A stretch of DNA of 64,000 nucleotides, taken from positions 38,487,419 through 38,551,418 of the forward strand of contig NC_092042.1 in assembly GCF_003086295.3 (NCBI RefSeq), in the 5' to 3' direction. The notes beneath the pieces were generated by a model. That model did not search any database and was not told the origin of the DNA. It saw only the letters and a list, made by a program, of their open reading frames with translations. The stretch is from Arachis hypogaea. Its lineage: Eukaryota > Streptophyta > Magnoliopsida > Fabales > Fabaceae. The position numbers and the translations under genes are program-made. Below, one piece after another: positions 19,153-30,618 of the stretch (its first letter is position 1; the number at the start of each line of letters is the position of its first letter).

Positions 19153-20796
19153 TGGTGCACGAAATTGTGATCATTACAACTCAAATATTCCAAAAACGTG
19201 GTGTTCAACACCATGGCATAAACACAACTTCGCACAACTAACCAGCAAGTGTACTGGGTCGTCCAAGTAATAAACCTTATGCGAGTAAGGGTCGATCCCA
19301 CAGAGATTGTTGGTATGAAGCAAGCTATGGTCACCTTGTAAATCTTAGTTAGGCAAACTCAAATGGTTATGAATGATGAATAAAACATAAAGATAAAGAT
19401 AGAGATACTTATGTAATTCATTAGTGGGAATTTCAGATAAGCATATGAAGATGCTTGGTCCCTTCCGTCTCTCTGCTTTCCTACTGTCTTCATCCAATCC
19501 TTCTTACTCCTTTCCATGGCAAGCTGTATGCAAGGGTTTCACCGTTGTCAGGGGCTACCTCCCATCCTCTCAGTGGAAATGTTCAACGCACCCTGTCACG
19601 GCACGGCTATCCATCTGTCGGTTCTCAATCAGGCCGGAATAGAATCCAGTGATTCTTTTGCGTCTGTCACTAACACCCAACCCTCAGGAGTTTGAAGCTC
19701 GTCACAGTCATTCAATCATTGAATCCTACTCAGAATACCACAGACAAGGTTTAGACCTTCCGGATTCTCTTGAATGCCGCCATCAGTTCTAGCTTATACC
19801 ACGAAGATTCCGGTTAAAGAATCCAAGAGATATCCACCCAATCTAGGGTAGAACAGAGGTGGTTGTCAGGCACACGTTCATAGGTGAGAATGATGATGAG
19901 TGTCACGGATCATCACATTCATCAAGTTGAAGAACAAGTGATATCTTAGAACAAGAACAAGCGGAATTGAATAGAAGAACAATAGTAATTGCATTAATAC
20001 TCGAGGTACAGCAGAGCTCCACACCTTAATCTATGGTGTGTAGAAACTCCACCGTTGAAAATACATAAGAACAAGGTCTAGGCATGGCCGAATGGCCAGC
20101 CTCCCAATGATCTAAGATAGCATAAGAATAAAGATAGCTACCCAGATTGATGATCTAGAGATCTAAAGTGATCAAAAGATGAAAATACAATAGTAAAAGG
20201 TCCTACTTATAGAGAACTAGTAGCCTAGGGTTTACAGAGATGAGTAAAGGACATAAAAATCCACTTCCGGGCCCACTTGGTGTGTGCTTGGGCTGAGCAT
20301 TGAAGCATTTTCGTGTAGAGACTTCTCTTGGAGTTAAACGCCAGCTTTTGTGCCAGTTTGGGCGTTTAACTCCCATTCTTGTGCCAGTTCCGGCGTTTAA
20401 CGCTGGGAATTCTGAGGGTGACTTTGAACGCCGATTTGGGCCATCAAATATTCGGAAAAGTATGGACTATCATATATTGCTGGAAAGCCCAGGATGTCTA
20501 CTTTCTAACGCCGTTAAGAGTGCGAAATTGGGCTTCTGTAGCTCCAGAAAAGCCACTTCGAGTGCAGGGAGGTCAGAATCCAATAGCATCTGCAGTCCTT
20601 TTTAGTCTCTGAATCAGATTTTTGCTCAGGTCCCTCAAATTCAGCCAGAAAATACCTGAAATCACAGAAAAACACACAAACTCATAGTAAAGTCCAGAAA
20701 AGTGATTTTTAACTAAAATATACTAAAAACTAACTAGATCATACTAAAAACATACTAAAAATAATGCCAAAAAGCGTATAAATTATCCGTTCATCA
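19153..20796 (-). repeat. 5' LTR of E5
   Basis: 1644 bp, the partner of 10802-12444. The TATA-like box TATAAGTA is at 20204-20211 (minus strand). GGCGTT-type units lie near 20335-20445. Confidence 0.93.
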
Positions 20797-21106
20797 GTGC
20801 TCCAGTTTGAAGTGCAACGATTGGTGTAGAGCTCGATTGAATGGGTCTAGGAAGCTGTTTGGATGCCTTAGTGAGAATTCAGATTGCTTGCCACCCGGTT
20901 GGAATAATAATGATCAACAAGAAGACGGGTGCAAAAGCAAGGCTTGGGACCCCTGAATTCATTCCAACAATCAACACTCTTGGGGACTTGTCACTTGCTT
21001 TAACTTTCTTGAAGGCTTTATGTGCCTAGTTTGCGATCCTAGAGGCTATTGGAATTGCAAACATTAGTGGGGATTCCTGGATGAGTTCAAGCATAAGCCA
21101 CCATGA
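20797..21106 (+). pseudogene. Family 2 ORF, C-terminal end (E4)
   Basis: Matches the end of the E7 ORF (NGSRKLFGCL, PPGWNNNDQ-like, DEFKHKPP end, TGA at 21104-21106) but with shifted frames. It is separated from 10478-10801 by E5. Confidence 0.75.
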
Positions 21107-21122
21107 CAAGGAGCTCACCAAA

Positions 21123-21173
21123 TGTCCAACTTAAGGACATTAACTAAAAGTGCTAGGTGGGAGATAACCCACC
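21123..21173 (+). other. Two-hairpin structure after the family 2 ORF (E4)
   Basis: Hairpin 1 is TGTCC-AACTTAA-GGACA (21123-21139). Hairpin 2 is GGTGGG-AGATAA-CCCACC (21156-21173). The place and shape match family 1, with different stems. Confidence 0.6.
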
Positions 21174-21279
21174 ATGGTACGGTCGTTTCTTTTTATTCTT
21201 AGTTTTATTTTATTTTATTTTTCTCCGTGTTCATTCATACATTCTGCATCATCACCTGCATTCTGCATAAAAAAAGCAT

Positions 21280-21850
21280 TCGACGCGCAAGCATCTAGGA
21301 CGCATACGCGTCAGCTGTGAATACAAAAATTTTAGGTATTGAACAGAGAGTTACGTGGGAGTGGCATAGGAACCATGCCTTGCACATAATCAAGTTCAAG
21401 CGTACACGTATCTCACGCGTGCGCGTCACTTGTGATTTTGGTAACCCACGCGTAGGTGCCTAGCACGCGCATGCGTCCGCGCCTAGCACGCGCACGCGTC
21501 CATCAGGGAATCGGCGTAAATATGTTTTGAACAGAAAGTTGTGATGGCCTGGCGCTGGCATCATGTGAGAGGTACAATTCCACTCATGCGTACGTGTCCC
21601 TGACGCATACGCGTCCCTCTCGTTCTCAGACCACCCACGCGTGCGCGTGCCTGACTCGCACACGTCGTATGCAAATTTTGATTCCTATTCTATGCGAACA
21701 GAGAGTTGTGTGTGCGTGCGGCGGGCTTCGCACGACTGGCATGCCCATGGGCACGCGTACGCGTGCCAGACGCTTATGCGTCACCCTCACTTTTGCGCGA
21801 CCCACGCGTCCGCGTGGGGTACGCATGCGCATCGCCTGCGCCGCATCACT
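21280..21850 (+). repeat. CG-rich palindrome array (ACGCGTACGCGT type) of E4
   Basis: Many copies of GACGCGTACGCGTC-like palindromes (ACGCATACGCGTC, CACGCGTGCGCGT and similar) are separated by AT-richer linkers. Some linkers repeat (ATTTTGATTCCTATT, GAACAGAGAGTTGTG). Long frames across it on both strands are CG-composition artefacts. Confidence 0.85.
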
Positions 21851-22409
21851 AAGCCGGCACGCCGCCAAGTTTCCCTTATTCCCTCCTCCCAAATCCTAAT
21901 TCCCTCTCAATCCTAATTCTTTCTTCTCCTCCCTTCTCATCTTTATTATCTTTAATTTTCTTTTACATACTTCATTTGCATACTTTCCTTCATTGCATTT
22001 TAATTTTATTCATATTTTTATCCCCTTTTCTAATTTTCTATTTTATCACTGGTGTTAAAATTTTCTTACTCAACTGTTGCATATCTCTTGCATTATTTTG
22101 GGTGCTTCTCGACTTATTTCCTATTTAGTTGACATGTCCTGTGCTTCTATTATTTTCTCACTTACGTGTTGTAGCTACCATGTAGTTGAGATCCTTATTA
22201 TTTGGCATTAGCCCATCTATGTTTCATTTCTTTTCCTATTTTTGTTTGCGGGTTATTTTTCTTCCTTTTCCTCTTCTTTCAGGATGGCCACCAAGGAGGG
22301 GAACGGAACGCTTTTAAATGGCGGCGAACAACAAGTCCATCTACACAATCCATTCAAGAAAGAGCAGTAGTTGTAGCTCACAACCCCCGTCCACTTGCAC
22401 ATCTTAGCA

Positions 22410-22448
22410 TGCACCGAGGATGGTGCAATCTTTAAGTGTGGGGAGGTC
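22410..22448 (+). other. Central hairpin and TTTAAGTGTGG module (E4)
   Basis: TGCACCG-AGGA-TGGTGCA (22410-22427, one G-T pair), then ATCTTTAAGTGTGGGGAGGTC. Confidence 0.65.
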
Positions 22449-23830
22449 GATACCGATCTCCGTGGGTTAGTTACTCTCTTTTCAACACCAATGTTTAGTT
22501 TTTGTTGTTATTGAGTTATTGCATTGCATAGTAGATTGCATGTGTAGTTAATTGCTTGCATGTATGTACTACTTGGTTGAAGTAATATTTTCTTTTTCAA
22601 GAAACTTTTTATAGTATTTCACTAATTTGAATTAAAATTTTTGTTAAACTTGTTTGAAGATTTTTATTTGGAACATGGTTTTAGAGCTCGAACACACAAA
22701 ACCAATGAGATTTTGAGCCTAATTGATTGGTTGCATTTTATCAACTAATATTTTATTTTGATGTGTGTTGTTCTCCCTAAAATTGTGATCTTTGTCTTGG
22801 TTAATTCTATATTTCCATTGTTTGATGTATGCATGTACTTATATGATTGAGGCCTTTGTTTCATTGAGCTTACATACCCATATGGCCTTACCCTTTCATT
22901 ATCCTTTGCAAACTAATGTTGAACCTATTTTACCCCTTTGTTATTTACTTTAGCTCATCACTAACTCTAAATGGAAAATAATAATGTCCTTAATTTGAAT
23001 CCTTGGTTAGCTTAGACTAGTGAGAGTGCTCATGAATTAAGTGTGGGGAAAGTGGTTATGGAAATGTTTGGTTTGAAAATTGAGTATGTTAGACTTTTTT
23101 TGTGAAAATGTGAAAAAAAAATATTGAGCATATATTCTTGCACTCAATACCTTAATCATGTGCATTGAGAAAGACAAAAGAAAAATAGAAGAAAAAGAAG
23201 AGAAAAAAAGAAAAGAAAAAAAGCAAACAATAAAAAGGGGATAAAATGCTCCAAAGTAAATGATAGCAATGCATATGAGTTGTACTCAAATTTGGATGCA
23301 TGAATATGTGGAAAACATATTTAATGGGTGGTTAGATTTTGCATTTTAATTACATGGATTGTCCTAAGTTAGGTGGGAAGTTTAGGTTAATTAAGGATTC
23401 AGATTTTAGTCCACTTGACCAAATACAATCCTACCTTGATCCTAATCCCATTACAACCCTCAAAAGACCTCTTGATTTGTGTATTTGTGCATTAGATTTT
23501 TGTTGATTGTTAGATGAAAAGCAAGCCTTAGAAAGCAAGATTAGTAGAGAATTAAGAGAATTGAACCTTAAACACATGAGTGATTAGAGTTTATACACTT
23601 CCGGTGAGGGTTCGATGCTCGATTCTTTGTTCCCGGCTTTCTGCAAGTCTATTTGTACTTCATTTTTATGGTTTGAATTAGTGAAATCCAGTTGACACTT
23701 GTTCTTGAAAGGTTTATCTACTTTTAACTAAGTAGGTAAAAGCATTTTGCATTTAGTTGCATTCATATAGACAGGTAGCATTTCATAAATTCTACCATTC
23801 CTCTTCACTCTCTTATAGCTTCTCTTGAGC
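22449..23830 (+). other. Non-coding 3' region of E4
   Basis: No coding frame is visible. An A-rich tract lies at about 23100-23240. The region is homologous to 42640-44125 of E7 and, inverted, to part of E6. Confidence 0.7.
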
Positions 23831-23869
23831 TTAGCATGAGGACATGCTAATGTTTAAATGTGGAGAGAT
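23831..23869 (+). other. Terminal hairpin and TTTAAATGTGG module abutting the 3' LTR (E4)
   Basis: TTAGCATG-AGGA-CATGCTAA (23831-23850) is a perfect 8-bp stem, then TGTTTAAATGTGGAGAGAT and the LTR. Confidence 0.7.
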
Positions 23870-25158
23870 TGATAAACCACTATTTTACAGTTTATCTTGT
23901 GCTTAATTAAGTGGATTTTATCCATTATTCTCACACTTATTCATAAAAATCGCATGTTTTACATTTTTCTTCCTGATTTTGTGCTATAATTGAAAACATT
24001 CTTCTTTGGCCTTAAATTTGCTAATTTTAGTCCTCTCCTATTACCATTCAATGCCTTGATATGTATGATAAGTGATTTCAGGGTTCATAGGGCAGGAATG
24101 GCTTAAAGGATGGAAATGAAGCGTGCAAAAGTGGAAGGAATACAAGAAATTGAAGGAATTGCTGAGCTGTCAACCTTGACCTCTTTGTACTCAATCGGTC
24201 ATAACTTGAGCTATAAAGGTTCAAATGAGACAGTTTCAGTTGCGTTGGAAAGCTAACATTTGGGGCTTTAAAATGATATAAAATTTGTAATAGTTGCTAG
24301 GCTTTTAGAGATGCGCACGTGTGCATCACGCGTACGCGTGGATAGTACGGCAGACAGTACGTATCAGAAATCGCTGGGGCCAATTTTTGGGCTATTTTTG
24401 GCCTAGTTTCAAGCCCAAAAATACTAATTAGAGGCTGCAGAGTGGAGGAATGAAGTGGACACTTCTCATAATTCACAATTTAGGTTTTAGATGTAGTTTC
24501 TGGAGAGAGATGCTCTCTCATCTCTCTAGGTTTTAAGATTTCTCTTAGTTTTAGGTTTATTTCTTCTCAATTCCAGGTTCAATGTTTCTTTAATTTAGTT
24601 TTTCTTCTACTTTATTTATTTTATTACTTTAGTTTATCTTCTTATCTTGTCAATTTATTAATGCAAATAGTATTTTTCTATTTAATTTCTTTATTTGCTT
24701 GATTATCTCAACTCAATTCCAAAATTATGATGTCTTCTTTCTACTCCCTTTACATGTATGTGAAATTGGCATCCATGTCAATGGAGTAGGCTTCCAACTT
24801 GGCTTTGGAGTTGATTAATATTAGGAGACCCTTGAGTTGGGAGACTCAAGAGTTAAATTGTAATTGGGAGTTATTGGCTGGCTCTCTAATCACTAACGCT
24901 AATCCTTCCCAAGGGAGAGGATTAGGACCTGTGAACCGGAGTTAGCTCAACTACTTGACTCTCCTTTATTCGTTGAGGGTTAACTAAGTAGAAACAACAA
25001 CCTATTATTATTGATGTTGGGAAATCTAACAAGGATAGAATTTGTTTGTACTTGTGACAAACAAATTTTTGTATGAAAGGATTCTTTGTTGGTTTAGAAA
25101 CTATACTTGCAACGAGAATTTATTTGTGTATTTCTTTACCATAAAAATCCATTCATCA
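23870..25158 (+). repeat. 3' LTR of E4
   Basis: It begins TGATAAACCACTATTTTACAG and ends AATCCATTCATCA (1289 bp). A CG-palindrome patch lies near 24310-24350. The start is related to the E7 LTR (TGACAAACCCC). The partner LTR is not in the window. Confidence 0.8.
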
Positions 25159-26265
25159 GACAGACATGCATCATACTTGGTTGTGCATTTCTTCTGTTTT
25201 GATGGTTGAATGAATGTATGCTTTGTTTATTTGTATTCTATTCTCTATGTCTGTGTTTTATTTTATTTTATTCTTTTGTTTATGTTTTGCTTTCTATTTT
25301 CTCTATTTTATTTATTTATCTGTTTCTTCTAATTACTACTTCTCTATATTCTGTTATTTGTCTGCTAAATAATACCGAATTAATTAACTTAACTAATAAC
25401 CCCAGCCCTACTAAGAACTCCCCAGTTCTTACCGCTTCTCTCTCCCTTCTCCCTTCAGATGGAAGCATGAGTACCCTTTCGTAGTTTACTGACAACCGTT
25501 CACAAAAAGGATTCTGCTCTAGGTAGTCTTCTGAGTCTAAGGTGAATCTTGTTCTCTGTTTATATGTATATATTGTGAGACCAGCCAACGTCTGCACCCT
25601 ATTTATACGTGAACTTTAACCTAAATTTTGTGTACAAGACTCTTGTTATATGGCTACTTGATGAGGTACCAGAGAGACATCATATGGCAATGTCTGATCG
25701 TACAGAGGAGTAGTAGATGATGTTACCCCTTTTGATGACGTTCCACCTGACTTGAGTTTTGAAGACTTAGAACGTACTTTCCCTCGCTTTAGTAATTTAG
25801 AGAGACTAGGTGAGTATAGAGTCTAGGCTAGCCTGGGTGCCAGCTTAAGGACTTCTTGAACAGGTCAGAGCCTGGGATGTTGTATGTATGTATGTATGTA
25901 TGTATGTATGTATGTATGTATATATATAGTTATTACCTAGCTATTTGTAGGGGTGTTCTAATCGAGATCTATGTTCCAATAAAGGTTGGATAACTGAATG
26001 TTGTTAACTGCTTAAAATGTTTATGTGTATATAAGTGTGATTTTTATAACTGTTTTATCTTCTATTCTTTGTGAATTGATTATAAATGATTCTCTTTATT
26101 AACCCAAACGTTTTTTTTAAAAAGAAAGTACCTCGCAAAATAACTATGCTCTTAACGACGATTCAGGCTCATATAATAAATAATAGATAATAATTAGGAA
26201 GACAAGTTAGTAGCTCTCAGTTTCTGGTATGATCTAGACATACTGAAAATTAGGTTGTTACACTA
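25159..26265. other. Unclassified DNA between E4 and E6
   Basis: About 1.1 kb that matches none of the elements here. A short open reading at about 25698-25828 (+) contains DVTPFDDVPPDLSFEDLER and ends EYRV; I do not recognise it. The region also has a TATG microsatellite and ends in AGGTTGTTACA, reminiscent of some plant chromovirus LTR ends. It could be the pre-insertion host or an old LTR fragment. Confidence 0.4.
25882..25922. repeat. (TATG)n microsatellite
   Basis: About ten GTAT/TATG units in a row, followed by TATATATAG. Confidence 0.9.
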
Positions 26266-26996
26266 ACCAAGGTTTCAAATTAGGGACATTCCTTGTTTTT
26301 CGCTTAGAGGTAATGATGTGCTAAAATAAAGAACAAATGGGGTAAAATAGACTCAACATTGGTTTGCAAAGGATGATGAAAAGGGTAAGGCTGTATGGGT
26401 ATGTGAGCTTAGTGAAACAACGGTCTCAATCATATAAATGCATTCATTCATCAAACAATGGAAATATAGAATCAAGCAAGACAAAGATCACAATCTTAGA
26501 GAGAACAACACACGCCGAAACAAAATATTGGTCGATAAGATGCAACCAATCAGTAGGATCAAAATCTCACTAGGCTTGTGTGCTCTAGCACTAAAACCAT
26601 GTTCTAAAATAAAATTCTTCAAGAAAGTTCAACACAAAAAATTTTATTCAAATTAGTGAAATACCATAAAATAGTTTCTTGGAAAGGAAATCATCACTTC
26701 AACCAAGTAGTGGTAAAATATGCACAAATTCTAACTAACATGCAATCTATGATAATGCAACAACTAACTAACAAAGAAAATTAAGAATTGGTGTTGGAAA
26801 AGGAAGTAGTTACCCACGGAAGTTCGTCCTCGACCTCCCCATACTTAAAGATTGTACCGTCCTCGGTGCATGCAAATATGAGCATAGTGGATTAGTGTAG
26901 GTTGCTACAACTGATGAGCTCCTTCAGAAGATTATTCGGAAGAACTTGTTTGTCTGCCCCATTTAGAAGCTTTTCCTTTTCCTTCTTGGTGGCCAG
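26266..26996 (-). mobile_element. E6, first part: family 2 element, minus strand
   Basis: On the minus strand this is the segment from GGCCACCAAGAAGGAAAAGG through the central hairpin to ATTTGAAACCTTGGTTAG, homologous to E4 22280-23010. It ends abruptly at 26266 against unclassified DNA, so its 3' LTR is missing. It continues at 45645 on the far side of E7; GCCAG flanks both sides. Confidence 0.82.
26834..26870 (-). other. Central hairpin and TTTAAGTATGG module (E6)
   Basis: On the minus strand TGCACCG-AGGA-CGGTACA (26870-26853, one mismatch), then ATCTTTAAGTATGGGGAGG. Confidence 0.6.
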
Positions 26997-28478
26997 TGAC
27001 AAACCCCAATTTGACGGTTTGTTGTGTATTGAATTTAGAGTATTTTGATAACCTTTTGTCACATTTAGTCTATGAATCAGCATGGTTTTGTTATCTCTCC
27101 TATATTTGTGCTTAAGTGTAAAAACATGCTTTTCAATCCTTATTTTGATGAATTCTAATTTCTCTTTGATTCCATAAGATGCCTTGATGTGTTTACTAGT
27201 AATTACAGGATTGAAATAGGCTAGGCATGGATCAAAGGAAGCAAGGGAGGAAGCATGCAAGTGGAGAGAAGCACAAAAAGCCAAAGAGTTGATCTCGGCC
27301 AAGCACGCGTACGCGCACAAGGCGCTCGCGCGCACATTGCGAAACAGGCCAAGGACGCGCACGCGTACCATGCGCGCACGCGCCGATGATGGCACATGAC
27401 CTCACTAAAGCAACACGTGCCTGGCGATTTTGGAAGGTTTCAGCAACCAACTTTGGCGCCAAAATGCATATAAGAGCCAAGGATTGAAGGGGATTGAGAA
27501 CTCATTCATCAATACATTCACACACACTCATTAGGATTAGTTTTAGTTTAGTTTTCTAGAGAGAGAAATTCTCACTTCTCTCTAGGATTAGAATTAGGAT
27601 TAGGTTTAGGATAATCTCTCTTCTTAGATCTAGGTTTAATTCATACTTTGATTCAATTTTCCTTTATCAATTCTTAATCTTCTTCTCCTCCTCTTTCTAG
27701 TTATGTGTTTTAATAATTGTAATTCTTCATTTTGTCTTGGATAGATTGTTGTTCCTTTATTTCCTTTCAATAATGCAATTTGAGGTAATTCATGATAATT
27801 GTGATTTCCTTGAATGTTGTTGTTAATTCTTTGCAATAATTGTTGTTAGATTCTATTCTTGTTGTCAATTCACCATGCTTTTCCTTGATGCCTTCCAAGT
27901 GTTTGATGAAATGCTTGGTTGGATTTTAGTGTAGCTTTTGTTCCTCTTGGCTTTGGTAGAGTAATTAGTGACTCTTGAGTTATCTAATTCCTTTGTTGAT
28001 TGATAATTAGAAGTTGATAATCGATTTGAATATCTCTAAAGCTAGTCTTTCCTTTAGGAGTTGATTAGGACTTGAGGAATCAAATTGATTCATCCACTTG
28101 ACCTTCCTCCATGGTTAGAGGTTAACTAAGTGGGAGCTATGAATAATTCTCATCACAATTGAGAAAGATAACTAGGATAGGACTTCTAGTTCTCATACCT
28201 TACCAAGAGTCTTTTATAGTTGTTAGTTTATTTTCATTGCCATTTACTTTCATGCCTCTTATCAAAACCCCAAAATAACTCACAACCAATAACAAGACAC
28301 TCTATTGTAAGTCCTAGGGAGAACGACCCGATGTTCAATACTTCGGTTTATAAATTTAGGGGTTTGTACTAGTGACAAACAACTTTTTGTATGAAAGGAT
28401 TATTGTTTGGTTTAGAAACTATAATTTACAACGAGATTTCATTAGTGAAATTCTAAACCGTCAAAAATCCAATCGTCA
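26997..28478 (+). repeat. 5' LTR of E7
   Basis: It begins TGACAAACCCCAATTTGACGG and ends AAATCCAATCGTCA (1482 bp). It has a TATA-like CATATAAGAGCC (TATAA at 27469-27473) and a CG-palindrome cluster at 27305-27385. By eye only about nine differences from the 3' LTR. Confidence 0.94.
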
Positions 28479-28481
28479 AAA

Positions 28482-28499
28482 TGGCGCCGTTGCCGGGGA
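28482..28499 (+). other. Primer-binding site of E7 (tRNA-Asp)
   Basis: TGGCGCCGTTGCCGGGGA lies three bases after the LTR and is identical to the family 1 site. Confidence 0.88.
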
Positions 28500-28638
28500 A
28501 TTGCAATGGTGTTATGTTATTGGTTATTGTATATATGTGAATAGTGTGAATATGTTTGCTTTTGTTAGCTCTTGCTAGTTTTAGGATTTAATTTTCTTGC
28601 TTCTTATTTGATTGTGTTTTCATTTTTCTCTTGCTATC

Positions 28639-30552
28639 ATGAATTCTCATTTTGGCTATGAGTGTGATTACAACTATGTTGTAGGAAGTGGAGATTACAA
28701 TGAAGAAATGTATCAAAGATGGGACAATCAAAGGTGGGAGGAGCCATATGCATATGATCAATCCTCTTGGCAACAACCTCCACCAATGCACTATGAAGAA
28801 GAGCCATTCTTTGATGCATATCAATCCAATGGCTATGGTGAATCTACTTGTGACTTTCAAGAACCACCACCATATGCCTATGATCCATACCCTCAACATA
28901 ATTCTCAACCATACTCACAAGCCCCTTTTCACCAACCACCTTCATATGACCCTAATCCATATCCATCCTACCAACAACCATATGAGCAATATGAACCACA
29001 CATAGAGCCACCACCATTCCAACATCAACATTTTCAAGAGCTACCCCCTCCATACTATTACCAAGATGAACCACCCCCAATATATGAAAATTTTCAACCA
29101 CAAGATGAATTCTACCTTTCACCACAACCCCCCATGGAAGAATATTCATGTCTTTCAATCCAAGAGCCTTATGGTCCTACTCATGATATCCAAGAGAAAC
29201 AAGAGTCAAGGGATCGTCTCAAGGAAGCATTGGATCAATTTCAAGCAACCATGGAGTGTGTTGTGCAACAAGTGGAAAGAGTGGAGAATATTGAACCACC
29301 ACAACTCTACCAAGAAGAACCATCTTCCTACTATGAACCCTTCCCCCAAAATGAGGAACCCTTCCACCCACCCCAACCTCTATTGGATGAAACCCTTGGT
29401 GTTCTTGTTCAAGGGCAAGAAGAGATGAAAAGGGATGTGCAAAATTTCATGGCCGCCTTGGATGCGGTAACAAATCAATTAGCATCCCAATGCTTGAACA
29501 CTCAAGAAACTCCCATGGCTACATGTGGAGAATTAAATGAAGAACATAGCATGAAGGAGAGATTGGAAATTTCGGTGGGAAATGAAGGAAGTTGCTTTGT
29601 ATTGGAACAATTGGAAGAAGCTTTAATTGTTGAAGACAAGGAAGAAGTGGTAGAAGACTTAGGAGATGCGGAGCCTCCATGGGAACATAGAGTTGAAGAA
29701 AATCCCTCCAAGATGATTGAAATTGATGCTAGGGAGGAAAGTGCACACCTTCCAAGGTATATTCCATATGAAGACTTGGATGGGATAGAGCAAGAATTGA
29801 GTTCCCATGGCAATGAAGAGCGAGCATCAAGTCCTAGTGGTGGAGAATCCTTTGAACTTGAAGAACCTTCTCCCGGTGCATTTGAAAATGTTGTGGAGGT
29901 AAACTTCTTTCACCCTCCCAATTATAGTTTGATTAAGGGAAAAGGCTTAGATAGTATTGATGAACAAAGGATTGAATTAGAGAAATCTTGTGAAGAGGTG
30001 GAGATCCTTAGAAAAAGGAGGATGGGGGTGGAATATGCTTTGTCAAGAACCTTGGAATCATCTTTGCCTAAGTTGCCATCTACACCTTCACTTGAGTGGG
30101 TAAAATTCATTTCTATTAGCTTTATTGTCCCACTTGAGTATGGCTTGCTTGATACGGATGGTCAACTTAGGATGCTTTGTGGGATGAAGCGTAAGCGAAA
30201 GATGTTTCGTGGTTGGCGTTGCAAATCAAGGCTCATTATGGTTGATGCATCAAACATGAGATATAAAGGTTGGAGTAATGCTCAATTAGATGGGTCTAGG
30301 AGGATTGTTGGCCACTATATAGAGAATTCACCTTACTCACCACCCAGATGGACTAATAATGATGATCAACTTCAAGATGGGTGTGAAGACAAAATATGGG
30401 ATCCGGGAACACATGAGGATCAACATTGGGAACCCATGGTTTGTGAAGAACTCCATCAAAGCTTGGAGAGATTAATCTTGAATGATGGAGCTTATTGGAA
30501 GTCCAAGCATTGGTGGAAGTTCCAAGATGAGTACAAGCACAAGCCACCTTGA
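28639..30552 (+). CDS. Family 2 ORF, 637 aa, Pro/Gln/Tyr-rich low-complexity protein
   Basis: The first credible start is the ATG at 28639 (MNSHFGYECDYNYVV), 139 bases after the primer site; the frame runs upstream only from a TTG. Residues 1-190 are rich in Pro, Gln, Tyr, Glu and His with repeated QPP/EEPP and PYPSYQQPYEQY-like words, a disordered prion-like composition. Residues about 205-310 look helical (RLKEALDQFQATMECVVQQ, EMKRDVQNFMAALDAVTNQL). An acidic linker follows. Residues about 490-560 (WVKFISISFIVPLEYGLL, DGQLRMLCGMKRKRKM) recur in E4 and E6, so this part is conserved. I recognise no Gag, zinc knuckle, protease or polymerase. It sits where gag belongs and may be a highly diverged structural protein; that is inference. 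The frame is intact. Confidence 0.75.
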   Translation: MNSHFGYECDYNYVVGSGDYNEEMYQRWDNQRWEEPYAYDQSSWQQPPPMHYEEEPFFDAYQSNGYGESTCDFQEPPPYAYDPYPQHNSQPYSQAPFHQPPSYDPNPYPSYQQPYEQYEPHIEPPPFQHQHFQELPPPYYYQDEPPPIYENFQPQDEFYLSPQPPMEEYSCLSIQEPYGPTHDIQEKQESRDRLKEALDQFQATMECVVQQVERVENIEPPQLYQEEPSSYYEPFPQNEEPFHPPQPLLDETLGVLVQGQEEMKRDVQNFMAALDAVTNQLASQCLNTQETPMATCGELNEEHSMKERLEISVGNEGSCFVLEQLEEALIVEDKEEVVEDLGDAEPPWEHRVEENPSKMIEIDAREESAHLPRYIPYEDLDGIEQELSSHGNEERASSPSGGESFELEEPSPGAFENVVEVNFFHPPNYSLIKGKGLDSIDEQRIELEKSCEEVEILRKRRMGVEYALSRTLESSLPKLPSTPSLEWVKFISISFIVPLEYGLLDTDGQLRMLCGMKRKRKMFRGWRCKSRLIMVDASNMRYKGWSNAQLDGSRRIVGHYIENSPYSPPRWTNNDDQLQDGCEDKIWDPGTHEDQHWEPMVCEELHQSLERLILNDGAYWKSKHWWKFQDEYKHKPP

Positions 30553-30568
30553 GAGAAGCTCCCCATAA

Positions 30569-30618
30569 GTCCAACTTTAGGACAATAAATAAAAGTGCTA
30601 GGTGGGAGACACCCCACC
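30569..30618 (+). other. Two-hairpin structure after the family 2 ORF (E7)
   Basis: GTCC-AACTTTA-GGAC (30569-30583), linker AATAAATAAAAGTGCTA, then GGTGGG-AGACAC-CCCACC (30601-30618). Confidence 0.6.

Larger units (their letters stand above)
10802..20796 (-). mobile_element. E5: complete family 1 element (9995 bp), target duplication GTGCT
   Basis: Two LTRs of 1643 and 1644 bp flank it, with GTGCT at 10797-10801 and again at 20797-20801. Order on the minus strand: 5' LTR, tRNA-Asp site, leader with one GGCGTT array, broken gag-protease, two-hairpin structure, second array, central hairpin, intact ORF2, terminal hairpin, 3' LTR. By eye the LTRs differ at a few tens of positions (roughly 2%). 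It lacks pol and inserted into the ORF of E4. Confidence 0.95.
20797..25158 (+). mobile_element. E4, second part: family 2 element 3' half with 3' LTR
   Basis: It continues the ORF of 10478-10801 after the E5 insertion. It then has the two-hairpin structure, a CG-rich palindrome array, the central hairpin, a non-coding stretch, the terminal hairpin and the 3' LTR. Its 5' half is outside the window. Confidence 0.85.

Noticed and set aside
20841..21029. Separate small gene
   Set aside because: It is the frame-shifted C-terminal end of the E4 ORF.
21594..21916. Long overlapping frames (90-100 codons) on both strands
   Set aside because: They lie entirely in the CG-palindrome array, are Arg/His/Thr repeats in several frames at once, and lack any domain.
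28612..28638. N-terminal extension of the family 2 ORF
   Set aside because: It starts at TTG. The ATG at 28639 is the first plausible plant start.
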